DNA from: Paenibacillus planticolens
GTDB taxonomy: Bacteria > Bacillota > Bacilli > Paenibacillales > NBRC-103111
Assembly: GCF_013141725.1 (NCBI RefSeq)
Contig: NZ_WHNZ01000039.1
Location: 248,001-312,000, forward strand
Direction: 5' to 3'
DNA: 64,000 bases
The notes under the pieces are model-generated. The model had not been told where the DNA came from. It saw only the letters and a list, made by a program, of their open reading frames with translations, and made no database searches. A program made the position numbers and the translations under genes. This document shows, piece by piece, positions 50,211-58,908 of the stretch (position 1 is its first letter; the number at the start of each line of letters is the position of its first letter).

Positions 50211-51314
50211 CTAGAACAGGGTGGTCAACCGATCCGAAGTGTACCGGACCAGCTCGTTGTCCCGGCCGTCGCGAATTTTGACAGCCCAAGCCGGATCTGC
50301 CAAGATGGCGCGGCCGATTGCGGCAAGGTCAAACTCGTCCCGAGCAAGCCGCTCCACCAATTCGTCGACCATTTCGTGTTCGTCTTTGGGATGGGATGGC
50401 TCGGATTCAAGCCCTACGGAACCGACGGTGATCGTGGGTTTGCCTGTCAGCTTCTTGGTCCAGCCTGCAAGGTTCAGCTCCGATCCCGGGAACTCCGGCT
50501 CCCAGAAGCGGCGGGTGGAGCAATCGAAGATATCCACGCCCGCTTCCACCAGCGGTGCCAGAAACTGAGCCAGCTCCTCAGGCGTTTTGGCCAGCTTAGC
50601 GTCATAGGAACCCACTTTCCACTGCGAGAATCGCAGAATAATGGGGAAGTCCGGTCCGACCGCTTGGCGGCAAGCTTCGATGATCTCCACGGCAAAACGG
50701 GTCCGCGCAACCAAGTCGCCTCCGTAGCGGTCTGTCCGTCGATTCGTTTTTTCCCAAAAAAACTGATCGATCAAATAGCCGTGCGCGCCATGCAGTTCCA
50801 CGCCGTCGAAGCCAAGCCGCTTTGCGTTCGCAGCGCCTTCCGCAAAAGCTTTGATGATGTCGGCAATCTCCGCTTCCGTCATGGGCTCGCCGGCTTTTTC
50901 TCCCATTAGATCAATGCCTGAAGGGGAGATCGACGGCGCATCCAAATTCGGCTCAGAGCGAGTCCTCCTGGTGATCCCTACGTGCCAAAGCTGGGGAACA
51001 ATTTTCCCTCCGGCCTTATGCACTTCTTTTACAACATGAGCCCAGCCGTTCAACGCGGCTTCCCCATGGAAATTGGGAATGTTGGGGTCGCCTGTCGCAG
51101 CAGGATGGTCGATGACGGTGCCTTCCGTCACGATCAGGCCGACGCCATTCTCCGCCCGTCTGCGATAATAGGCGGCAACATCCGCTCCCGGTACGCCATT
51201 CGGAGAAAAGCTTCTGGTCATAGGAGCCATTACAATACGATTGGATAAGATCAGCTGATTTAACGTAATGGGTTGAAACAGCGGTTGAACGGATTGCTTG
51301 TGACTAATACTCAT
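50211..51314 (-). CDS. Old Yellow Enzyme-family alkene reductase
   Basis: This 367-residue FMN barrel enzyme has LSNRIVMAPMTRSFSPNGVPGADVAAYYRRRAENGVGLIVTEGT at the N-terminus, PQLWHVGITRR, and the central FDGVELHGAHGYLIDQFFWEKTNRRTDRYGGDLVARTRF motif with the His-x-x-His/Asn substrate region. The C-terminal EFDLAAIGRAILADPAW is also typical. It reduces activated C=C bonds of enals, maleimides or nitro-olefins. GGAGGGATTCCC precedes the ATG. The TetR gene downstream is the likely regulator. Confidence 0.95.
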   Translation of the reverse strand: MSISHKQSVQPLFQPITLNQLILSNRIVMAPMTRSFSPNGVPGADVAAYYRRRAENGVGLIVTEGTVIDHPAATGDPNIPNFHGEAALNGWAHVVKEVHKAGGKIVPQLWHVGITRRTRSEPNLDAPSISPSGIDLMGEKAGEPMTEAEIADIIKAFAEGAANAKRLGFDGVELHGAHGYLIDQFFWEKTNRRTDRYGGDLVARTRFAVEIIEACRQAVGPDFPIILRFSQWKVGSYDAKLAKTPEELAQFLAPLVEAGVDIFDCSTRRFWEPEFPGSELNLAGWTKKLTGKPTITVGSVGLESEPSHPKDEHEMVDELVERLARDEFDLAAIGRAILADPAWAVKIRDGRDNELVRYTSDRLTTLF

Positions 51315-51388
51315 GGGAATCCCTCCATATATCTTGCTTTATCACGATCGTTATTGTTACTTTCTCCTTCGTTTTGCCGAATTATTTG

Positions 51389-52660
51389 TTAAACTGCGGA
51401 TATGGCAACTGCGGCCTTATTCTTGCGAATTCTCAGCGCTATAATCGCTGCAAGCAAGCAAACGAAGCCCGCGGCTACAAACGGCACCGTATAGCTGCCA
51501 AGCAGTTCACGCAGGAAGCCTGCGCCGTAAGCGGCCGTAGAAGCACCAGCTTGGTGAGCCACTAGAATCCAACCGAAAATCATACCGGCTTTCTCTCTGC
51601 CGAACGTATCGGATGTCAGCTTCGCTGTCGGCGGAACGGTTGCGATCCAGTCCAAGCCGTAAAAAACCGCGAAGATCGTAAGCTGCGTATACCCGGCACC
51701 CAGTGCGTAAGGAAGGAAGATCAGCGATAAACCGCGCAATCCGTAGTACCAGAACAGCAGCCATCTGCTATCGAAGCGATCCGACAGCCATCCTGAAAAT
51801 GTCGTCCCTACAAGATCGAATATGCCCATCAGAGCGAGTAATCCTGCGGCAGTAATGATGGGGATGTTGCTATCCCCGCAGGCTGCAATCAAATGCGTAC
51901 CGATCAAACCGTTCGTTGAGAAGCCGCAAAAGAAGAAGGTGCCTGCCAGCAGCCAGAACGTCCCGCTCCGCATCACCGAGAGCAGCGTTCGAATCGGGGT
52001 AAGCAGCAAATTTCCTTGGAAAGGCGCCGGTTTAACGATCTCCGTTGTGCCCAGAGGTGCCGCCCCCACATCATACGGGTGATTTCTCATCCAGATCGCA
52101 ATGACAGGCAGCAGCACCAGAAGCGCCGCCATAATCACATAAATGGCATTGCGCCATCCGTTCTCACTTGTAATCTTGGCTAACAAGGGGAGAAACAGCA
52201 GTTGTCCGGTCGCCGCACTGGCTGTCAGCAAGCCAATGACCAATCCTTTGTGCTTAACGAACCAACGATTCGCAACGGTTACGCCTAGGACATTCGCCAT
52301 CGCCCCCGTGCCAATACCGCCTAGAATGCCCCACAGCAGCATAAGCTGCCATACTGCGGTAATAAACGGTGTAAACCCTAAAGACAGGAGCATTAGGAAT
52401 ATCGCGGAGACCATCGTTCGGCGAACACCGAATTTGGCCAGCATAGCAGCCGAGAAAGGTCCAATTAACCCGTACAGCAATATTCGAATCGAAATAACGC
52501 CTGAAATCGATGCGCGGGTCCAGCCGAATTCTTGTTCAAGAGATTGAATAAGAACGCTTGGAAACGAACTGATACCTGCGGCCACCAGCAGCGTCAGGAA
52601 CACAATGCCGATGACGACCCACCCGTAATAAAATCTTGAAACCTGACTTTCTGTTGTCAT
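51389..52660 (-). CDS. MFS transporter, oxalate/formate-antiporter or monocarboxylate-like
   Basis: This 423-residue protein has twelve hydrophobic segments. It begins RFYYGWVVIGIVFLTLLVAAGISSFPSVL, with WTRASISGVISIR in the first half, and its C-terminal half contains FSGWLSDRFDSRW. This matches the OFA/monocarboxylate branch of MFS. I prefer the ATG at 52660, because GGGGG lies 8 bases before it; a GTG at 52669 is the alternative. It is 75 bases from the Old Yellow Enzyme gene in the same direction. The substrate is unknown. Confidence 0.85.
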   Translation of the reverse strand: MTTESQVSRFYYGWVVIGIVFLTLLVAAGISSFPSVLIQSLEQEFGWTRASISGVISIRILLYGLIGPFSAAMLAKFGVRRTMVSAIFLMLLSLGFTPFITAVWQLMLLWGILGGIGTGAMANVLGVTVANRWFVKHKGLVIGLLTASAATGQLLFLPLLAKITSENGWRNAIYVIMAALLVLLPVIAIWMRNHPYDVGAAPLGTTEIVKPAPFQGNLLLTPIRTLLSVMRSGTFWLLAGTFFFCGFSTNGLIGTHLIAACGDSNIPIITAAGLLALMGIFDLVGTTFSGWLSDRFDSRWLLFWYYGLRGLSLIFLPYALGAGYTQLTIFAVFYGLDWIATVPPTAKLTSDTFGREKAGMIFGWILVAHQAGASTAAYGAGFLRELLGSYTVPFVAAGFVCLLAAIIALRIRKNKAAVAISAV

Positions 52661-52773
52661 CTCCTTCACCCCCTGCTATTGATTGAGAATGATCGTTCCC
52701 AAATATAAATTGTATGATACACGATGCCATTCAATCATGTCAATGAAAAGACATCCCGGCGCGCCTAAAACCC

Positions 52774-52803
52774 TGCATACTTTTACCAAATATGAACAAA
52801 ATA
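52774..52803 (+). promoter_or_regulatory. Candidate sigma-G promoter of the ger operon
   Basis: TGCATA (52774-52779) and CAAAATA (52797-52803) are 17 bases apart. The sigma-G consensus is about TGMATA - N17-18 - CATWMTA, so the -35 matches fully and the -10 at 6 of 7 positions. This fits forespore expression of a germinant receptor. Confidence 0.6.
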
Positions 52804-52837
52804 CACAAAAAGATTATACAGAACGGAGTCACCCACG

Positions 52838-54400
52838 ATGCGATACTCGAATTGGTTTTTAGGAAAAAAGTACCGCACAGTTCAACGAGCAAATCCTCAA
52901 GCTCAAGCTCAAGCTCAACCTCAATCTTATAACGATTTCCTTGATCTTTCTTTGTCACAGAACTTATCGGTGCTTCGTACTATTTTTACGTTATCTCCCG
53001 ATCTCGTTATACGGGAATTCACGATCTCATATACAGAGGAGCAAGCAGCGCTTGTCTACCTGCAAGGACTTGTCGATAAAAACTCAATCAACAATAATGT
53101 GATGCGGCCGCTTCAATTCGATTCCGAAATAACGGGCCCCGACGGCAGCTTCCGGTTATCGATCGGTCAAATTCACAAATTGAACGCATGGCCTCAGATC
53201 GAGAATGCGATCTTGCAAGGGCGCAGCGTACTTTTTGTGAACGGGCGTTTGGAGACGTATGCCTTGGATACGCAAGGATGGCCGCAGCGCGCAATCGAGG
53301 ATCCTTCCATGGAAGCCTCCATAAAAGGCGCGCATCAAGGCTTTGTCGAGACGGGAACGCAAAATATCGCCTTAATCCGGCGCTATATTGCCAATAGGGA
53401 ATTGAAAATAAAGGAGTTCACCATAGGACGAAGATCCAATTCCACCATCTCTGCTCTCTACCTGGCGGATGTCGCGCATCCCGAGGTTCTTCAGGAGTTA
53501 GAAGACCGGCTTGCCAGATTAGATGTCGATACCGTGATCAACACCGGTGAACTGGCGGAATATATCGAGGATAATCCCTACTCGCCTTTCCCCCAATTTA
53601 TATTGACAGAAAGGCCCGATGCAGCCGCTTCACAAATATTGCAAGGAAGAATTGTCGTCGTCGTGGATCGCTCTCCTAGCGTCATTGTTGGTCCTGCTAC
53701 CTTCACTTCCTTTTTCCAAGCCGTCGACGACTACAGCACACGCTGGTCGATTGCTACTTTTATACGCCTGTTAAGAATGTTCGCCTTTTTCATTGCTGTG
53801 TTTTTACCGGCATTCTATATTGCCGTTATTTCCTACCACTTTGAGATTATACCTGTGAAGCTGCTGCTCACCATTGGGGAGTTCAGAGGAAAGGTGCCGT
53901 TTCCTCCATTCGTGGAGGCTGTCATCATGGAGATTACACTGGAAATGATGCGCGAAGCAGGCATACGCTTGCCTGCTCCTGTCGGGCAAACGGTTGGAAT
54001 TGTTGGCGGCATTGTCATCGGACAAGCGATTGTACAAGCGGGACTCATCAACAATATCATGGTGATTGTCGTCTCTTTTACCGCGATCGCCTCTTTCATC
54101 CTTCCCAATTATGACATGGTCGCAGCGATTCGCCTCATCCGCTTTGCCATGATGATTGCGGCTTCCATGTTCGGATTTGTCGGCATCGTTATCGGCATGA
54201 TGACCATGATCGGACATCTCATTGCCCTCGAGTCGCTCGGGACGCCTTACAGCACTCCTATCGCGCCGATTCGCTTTGTTGATTGGAAGGATGCCTTCGT
54301 ACGATTGCCGGTTTGGATCATGCGCAAGCGCCCTGTGTCCACCAGAGCCATTCAACCAACGAGACTGGGAAATAATCGTCCAAAAGGTGATGGGGAATGA
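52838..54400 (+). CDS. GerA-family spore germination receptor subunit A
   Basis: This 520-residue protein has a cytoplasmic/spore-exposed N-terminal domain and about five membrane helices in the C-terminal half (PFPPFVEAVIMEITLEMMREAGIRLP...GIVGGIVIGQAIVQAGLINNIMVIVVSFTAIASFI is the GerA signature, given here in part). EITGPDGSF and NTGELAEYIEDNPYSPFPQ also fit. Together with subunits B and C it recognises nutrients and starts germination. GGAG precedes the ATG. It leads the operon. An unusual NPQAQAQAQPQ stretch lies near residue 20. Confidence 0.95.
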   Translation: MRYSNWFLGKKYRTVQRANPQAQAQAQPQSYNDFLDLSLSQNLSVLRTIFTLSPDLVIREFTISYTEEQAALVYLQGLVDKNSINNNVMRPLQFDSEITGPDGSFRLSIGQIHKLNAWPQIENAILQGRSVLFVNGRLETYALDTQGWPQRAIEDPSMEASIKGAHQGFVETGTQNIALIRRYIANRELKIKEFTIGRRSNSTISALYLADVAHPEVLQELEDRLARLDVDTVINTGELAEYIEDNPYSPFPQFILTERPDAAASQILQGRIVVVVDRSPSVIVGPATFTSFFQAVDDYSTRWSIATFIRLLRMFAFFIAVFLPAFYIAVISYHFEIIPVKLLLTIGEFRGKVPFPPFVEAVIMEITLEMMREAGIRLPAPVGQTVGIVGGIVIGQAIVQAGLINNIMVIVVSFTAIASFILPNYDMVAAIRLIRFAMMIAASMFGFVGIVIGMMTMIGHLIALESLGTPYSTPIAPIRFVDWKDAFVRLPVWIMRKRPVSTRAIQPTRLGNNRPKGDGE

Positions 54401-55497
54401 GTGGATCTGCGAAAAATAAGATTACCAGCCTGCAATACATCCTGATTAATACAGGCATGCAAGTGAGCGTCTTTTTTCTTGCTCTACCACGCATCTTATT
54501 CGAGGAAGCAGGCACGGACGGATGGATCTCGCTCATCATCTGTTGGTTCATCACCGTGCTTGCAAGCTTGGCTATTATTAAGGTGATGAGCCGACAGCCA
54601 GAGGGTACTTTACTGGATCTGTTAACGAGTTATGGAGGGAAGTGGGCCGGGAGAGCAGCCGCAATCGCACTTTTTCTCTATCTCCTTTATTTTGCATACA
54701 GCTCCCTTATTCAAACGACGCTGATTACCAAAGAATGGCTCTTACCGCAAACGTCCGCCTATTTAATTATCCTGATGCTGCTGATTCCCACGTATGTAGT
54801 CGCCATTTCGGGTATAAGAGTCATAGGCAGATACGCAGAGATTACCGGGCTCCTTTCGTTATGGATTCCATTTGTTTATTTACTTCCGCTGAAAGAGGCT
54901 CACTGGCTTCATTTGCTTCCCATCGCGGGGGAAGGCTGGCGACCTATAAGCGCAGGCCTTCCGTTTGGGCTTTATTGCTTTCTGGGCTTTGCAACCACCT
55001 TTATTTTGTACCCCTACTTACAGAATAAGCGGCAAGCTTCAAAAGTCATAACCATTTCCAATACATTGACACTGCTCCTGCATCTGTTCGTGACGATGGT
55101 TTGCTACGTGTATTTCAGTCCTGACGAAATTGCTACCTACAATGAACCCGCGATCAATGTATTAAGGGTCATTGAATTCAAATTTGTAGAGAGGATTGAG
55201 GTCATCTTTATTGCGCTCTATCTGTTAATATTTTCCCTTGGCTGGATTCCTGCTCTGTACATGTGCGCATACTGCACCAATTGGCTGACAGGGATGCAGA
55301 GTGAGCGTAATCACTTCCGCGTCCTATTGCTAATTCTAGCCGTAGGCTCCTACTTTTACATACCGACTTTACATCAAAATGAAAACTTGGAGCGACTCTT
55401 CCTACGCGTCGGTATCGGCGTTGAATACGCCTTTCCCCTACTTCTGCTCATGTGTCTCTGGCTGCTTGACCGTCTCTCCCGGAGGAAGAACGCATGA
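54397..55497 (+). CDS. GerB-type spore germination permease subunit
   Basis: This 366-residue protein has about ten hydrophobic segments of the APC-like spore-germination permease family: KITSLQYILINTGMQVSVFFLALPRILFEEAGTDGWISL at the N-terminus and EPAINVLRVIEFKFVERIEVIFIALYL in the second half. It overlaps the A gene by 4 bases (ATGA) and the C gene by 4 bases, a typical coupled ger operon. It forms the likely channel or ligand-binding membrane part of the receptor. Confidence 0.95.
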   Translation: MSGSAKNKITSLQYILINTGMQVSVFFLALPRILFEEAGTDGWISLIICWFITVLASLAIIKVMSRQPEGTLLDLLTSYGGKWAGRAAAIALFLYLLYFAYSSLIQTTLITKEWLLPQTSAYLIILMLLIPTYVVAISGIRVIGRYAEITGLLSLWIPFVYLLPLKEAHWLHLLPIAGEGWRPISAGLPFGLYCFLGFATTFILYPYLQNKRQASKVITISNTLTLLLHLFVTMVCYVYFSPDEIATYNEPAINVLRVIEFKFVERIEVIFIALYLLIFSLGWIPALYMCAYCTNWLTGMQSERNHFRVLLLILAVGSYFYIPTLHQNENLERLFLRVGIGVEYAFPLLLLMCLWLLDRLSRRKNA

Positions 55498-56609
55498 ACA
55501 AACGCTGGCTTGGTCTCCTGTTAATTGCCGTCATGATCAGCTCTTCAGGATGCAATGATCGATTGGATCTCGAAGATGCCGCGTTCCCGCTTCTCGCCGG
55601 TTTTGATCTCGATGAGAAGAACAACCTGCGCACCTATGTTGCGCTCCCTGTATTCAGCAATAGTGCCCGGAAGAAAACCTATAAGCTTGCCGTCACCGCT
55701 CAATCGCTCGGACAGACAAGACAAGAATCGGACGCCCATTGGCCTACCGTTTTTCAAGGCAGGAAGCTGCTTGTCATGCTTGTCAGTAAACGTCTTGTGG
55801 AGCATGATGACTGGTTTAGGATACTGGACGTTTTTTCCCGCGATGCGAAGAACCCCTTAACCAGCAGACTGATCCTGTACGATGGGCCACTGTCCGAACT
55901 CGTTTTTCTGAATCAAAAGGATGAACCGTTCCTTCCTCTGCTGCTTCGGGGCATGGTGGATACGAAGAGCGGGAGATCGGAAACCGTAAAAACAACCTTT
56001 CAAGATATGCACCGGCTGCGATTTGAAAAAGGGAAAACACCCTCTATCGCTGAAGTTCGCTTGGATCACGAAATTAGACTAAGCGGCTCTGCCCTACTGG
56101 ATCATGGGGGCAAATATGTCGATTCCCTGGATGCGCAAGAGACCATCCTGATGAAAATTTTGCAAAATGAGGCCAAAAGTGCGGTTAGCTTGACGCTTGC
56201 CATACCAGGCCATCCCAAACGAGGCCCGCTTAATGCCGACAGATTAAGTTTCAACACCGATAAGGTCAAGACGACAATTAAAACTTACTTCCATGATGAT
56301 AACTTTCAATTCGATTTTGCTGTCCGTCTCTCCGTCGGCTTAACAGAACGATTGTTTCCATATGATGTGAAAAATAAATCTGCGGAACTGGAGAAGGCGA
56401 TTGCCTTGGAGCTACAAAAGCAGCTTGTGCGCCTCATTAGCAAAATTCAATCCCATCGCATTGATCCGATCGGACTAGGCATTCAAGCGCAGGCCTTCGC
56501 CTATAAGCCTTACAAAAAAGTTGAAGATCAGTGGGGGGAAGTGCTATCGCAGGCAGCCATTAACGTAACTGTCAAAGTGAGTATAGACAATATGGGGGCT
56601 GTAAAGTGA
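55494..56609 (+). CDS. Ger(x)C lipoprotein subunit, copy 1
   Basis: This 371-residue lipoprotein has a signal with lipobox SSGC (MNKRWLGLLLIAVMISSSGC) and the Ger(x)C pattern (DRLDLEDAAFPLLAGFDLDEK..., PLLLRGMVDTKSGRSETVKT, GIQAQAFAYKPYKKVEDQWGEV). It is the spore-surface lipoprotein of the receptor. It overlaps the B gene by 4 bases. A close paralogue follows at 56642. Confidence 0.95.
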   Translation: MNKRWLGLLLIAVMISSSGCNDRLDLEDAAFPLLAGFDLDEKNNLRTYVALPVFSNSARKKTYKLAVTAQSLGQTRQESDAHWPTVFQGRKLLVMLVSKRLVEHDDWFRILDVFSRDAKNPLTSRLILYDGPLSELVFLNQKDEPFLPLLLRGMVDTKSGRSETVKTTFQDMHRLRFEKGKTPSIAEVRLDHEIRLSGSALLDHGGKYVDSLDAQETILMKILQNEAKSAVSLTLAIPGHPKRGPLNADRLSFNTDKVKTTIKTYFHDDNFQFDFAVRLSVGLTERLFPYDVKNKSAELEKAIALELQKQLVRLISKIQSHRIDPIGLGIQAQAFAYKPYKKVEDQWGEVLSQAAINVTVKVSIDNMGAVK

Positions 56610-56641
56610 CAATCATGAACGAAGAAAAAGGGGGATGGTCT

Positions 56642-57769
56642 ATGAACAAGCTACTGCAGTATGTCCTGCTTTTAGCCTTATTGGCCATTCTGCCAGGCTG
56701 CAGTGACCGGTTGGATATGGAAAATGCCTCGATTCCCTTGACGCTCGGTTTGGATCTAGGGCAAGACAACGAGCCGATCATGTACTCGACGTTCCCGGTG
56801 TTCAACAAAAATGTAAAGAAGAAAACACAGGAAACGGAGGTGCGGGCACCTTCCTTTCGTCAGTCAAGATCCAAACAGGATGCCCATTCGGCAGGTGTTT
56901 TCTCAGGCAAGAACTATCAAGTCTTCCTCGTCGGTAAACGGATGCTTATGCAGGAGGACTGGTTTCAGATGTTGGATGTCTTATTCCGTGATCCCAAAAA
57001 CACAGTTTCAAACCGAGTCCTCGTGTATGACGGCCCACTGGAGGAGCTCATCTACTTGAATCCCAAGGATCAACCCCTTCTTCCCATCCTGCTGCGCGGA
57101 ATGGTGGATACAAAGAGCTCCAAAGCCGAAACGGTGAAAACGAGCGTACAGGAATTGCACCGGCAAATATACGAGAAAGGAATAACCCCTGCCATCTCTG
57201 AGGTTAGTCTGGACGCCAGCAAAAATATTAAATTGAACGGAACGGCGCTTTTGAATCATAAAGGGAAATATGTCGCTTCCTTAGATGTTGCGGAAACGGT
57301 TCTCCTCCGGATTTTGCAAAATAAGGTGGAGAAATCCGCCAGTATAACCGTTACCATTCCCGGAGAGACCCAAAAAGGCCCGTTCCATACCGACAAAATC
57401 AGCTTTTCTACCGATCAGACGAAAACGGAAACGAAAGCGCGAACCTCCTCAAATAAAGGAAAGTTTCGTTTCGATATTTACATAAGAATGAAAATCAGCC
57501 TATACGAAATGCTTTTTCCCCACGATGTAGAGAAAAATGCTCCAGAGCTTGAGCAAAAAATCAGCGAACAAATGTTAAAGCAATTCGACAGCCTGATCAA
57601 GAAAATACAGCAAAACGCTATTGATCCGATCGGACTTGGCCTGCATGCCAGAGCCTTCGAATATGAGGAATATAAAAGAGCGAAAAACGATTGGGGCAAA
57701 GCCCTTTCCGATGCGGACATTCGAGTTAAGCTCAAAGTAACAGTTGATGCAATGGGACCCGTCAAGTAA
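56642..57769 (+). CDS. Ger(x)C lipoprotein subunit, copy 2
   Basis: This 375-residue lipoprotein (lipobox LPGC) is a close paralogue of the preceding gene. They share DRLDxExAxxPL, HxxxVFxGKxxQVxLVxKRL, LLRGMVDTKSxxxETVKT and a GLxxxAFxYxxYK C-terminus. I chose the ATG at 56642 because AAGGGGG precedes it; the frame runs from 56606, overlapping the preceding stop. It may form an alternative receptor with the second B subunit downstream. Confidence 0.93.
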   Translation: MNKLLQYVLLLALLAILPGCSDRLDMENASIPLTLGLDLGQDNEPIMYSTFPVFNKNVKKKTQETEVRAPSFRQSRSKQDAHSAGVFSGKNYQVFLVGKRMLMQEDWFQMLDVLFRDPKNTVSNRVLVYDGPLEELIYLNPKDQPLLPILLRGMVDTKSSKAETVKTSVQELHRQIYEKGITPAISEVSLDASKNIKLNGTALLNHKGKYVASLDVAETVLLRILQNKVEKSASITVTIPGETQKGPFHTDKISFSTDQTKTETKARTSSNKGKFRFDIYIRMKISLYEMLFPHDVEKNAPELEQKISEQMLKQFDSLIKKIQQNAIDPIGLGLHARAFEYEEYKRAKNDWGKALSDADIRVKLKVTVDAMGPVK

Positions 57770-57801
57770 GGCTGCCGGAAGATCTGGAAGGAGGATAGGA
57801 A

Positions 57802-58896
57802 TTGAAGAAATATGCTTATAATGAGATCACTCTTATGCAATTCATCTGTATCCTTTCCGGTGCTCAAGTGAGCGTAGGCTTGCTGGCCCTTCCTCAGCTC
57901 CTGGCACAGCGCGCCGGAACGGACGGCTGGATCGGCATTCTCATCGTTTGGATGATCAATTTGGCGGCAAATTTAATCGTTGTTCAGGTGATGAAGAAAT
58001 ATCCGGATGGTACCATTCTGGATCTTTTAGCCCACTACTTTGGCCCTTGGGCCGGGAGGATCGGAGCTGTGATTCTCGCCTTTTACTTCTTTCTATATGG
58101 CTACGTCGGAATTACGAGGACGATTCTCTATGTGAAACAGTGGCTCCTTCCACAAACCTCTGCCTTTAAGATTATGTCTTTGCTGCTGATTCCCACTTAC
58201 ACGATTGCCCGTAATGGCATTCGCATCATAGGGCGGTACGCTGAGCTTGTTTTTTTTATTTCCATGTGGATACCGTTCGCTTATTTGCTAACGCTTAAAG
58301 ACGCTCAGTGGCTCTACCTGCTGCCTGTGCTCAAAGAAGGTTGGCTGCCTGTGTTCCATGCAGCGGGAGCAGCCCTCCTTTCTTTTAGCGGGACAGGAAT
58401 CCTATTGATCTTATATCCATTTCTGCTGCATAAGCAGCAAGCGACGGCCGGTGTCTTGATCTCTAATACCATGTCGATGCTCGTGTTCCTCCTGATCACA
58501 CTGATCTGTTTCGTCTATTTCACTCCAAACGAAATTAAGGAATATAACGAACCCGTCGTTAGCGTACTGAAAAACATTGAATTTAAATTCATCGAACGGA
58601 TCGAAGTTGTTTTTATCTCCTTTTATATCTTCATGTTCTCATTGTCCTGGATTTCCACCTTCCATACATTCGCATTTTGCACAAGTTGGCTGCTGAACAA
58701 GGAGGATCATCGCAATGCTTTGCGTGTGCTCTGTCTTCTTCTCGCCCTTGTCACCTTTCTGCTCATGCCTACTTTTAATCAGAATGGCATCATGGAAAGA
58801 TGGCTGGCGAGATTTTCTATCGGGATTGAATATATAGCCCCTGTAAGCTTGCTGATGTATCTCTGGCTACGCAAGAAAAAGATAAAGCGGTCCTAA
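57802..58896 (+). CDS. GerB-type spore germination permease subunit, copy 2
   Basis: This 364-residue protein is a second B subunit, a paralogue of 54397-55497: NEITLMQFICILSGAQVSVGLLALPQLLAQRAGTDGWIGI and EPVVSVLKNIEFKFIERIEVVFISFYI. The start is a TTG with AAGGAGG 7 bases before it. The operon order A-B-C-C'-B' has no second A gene. It ends 12 bases before the convergent chemoreceptor gene. Confidence 0.95.
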   Translation: MKKYAYNEITLMQFICILSGAQVSVGLLALPQLLAQRAGTDGWIGILIVWMINLAANLIVVQVMKKYPDGTILDLLAHYFGPWAGRIGAVILAFYFFLYGYVGITRTILYVKQWLLPQTSAFKIMSLLLIPTYTIARNGIRIIGRYAELVFFISMWIPFAYLLTLKDAQWLYLLPVLKEGWLPVFHAAGAALLSFSGTGILLILYPFLLHKQQATAGVLISNTMSMLVFLLITLICFVYFTPNEIKEYNEPVVSVLKNIEFKFIERIEVVFISFYIFMFSLSWISTFHTFAFCTSWLLNKEDHRNALRVLCLLLALVTFLLMPTFNQNGIMERWLARFSIGIEYIAPVSLLMYLWLRKKKIKRS

Positions 58897-58908
58897 TTGC
58901 GAAGCCGC

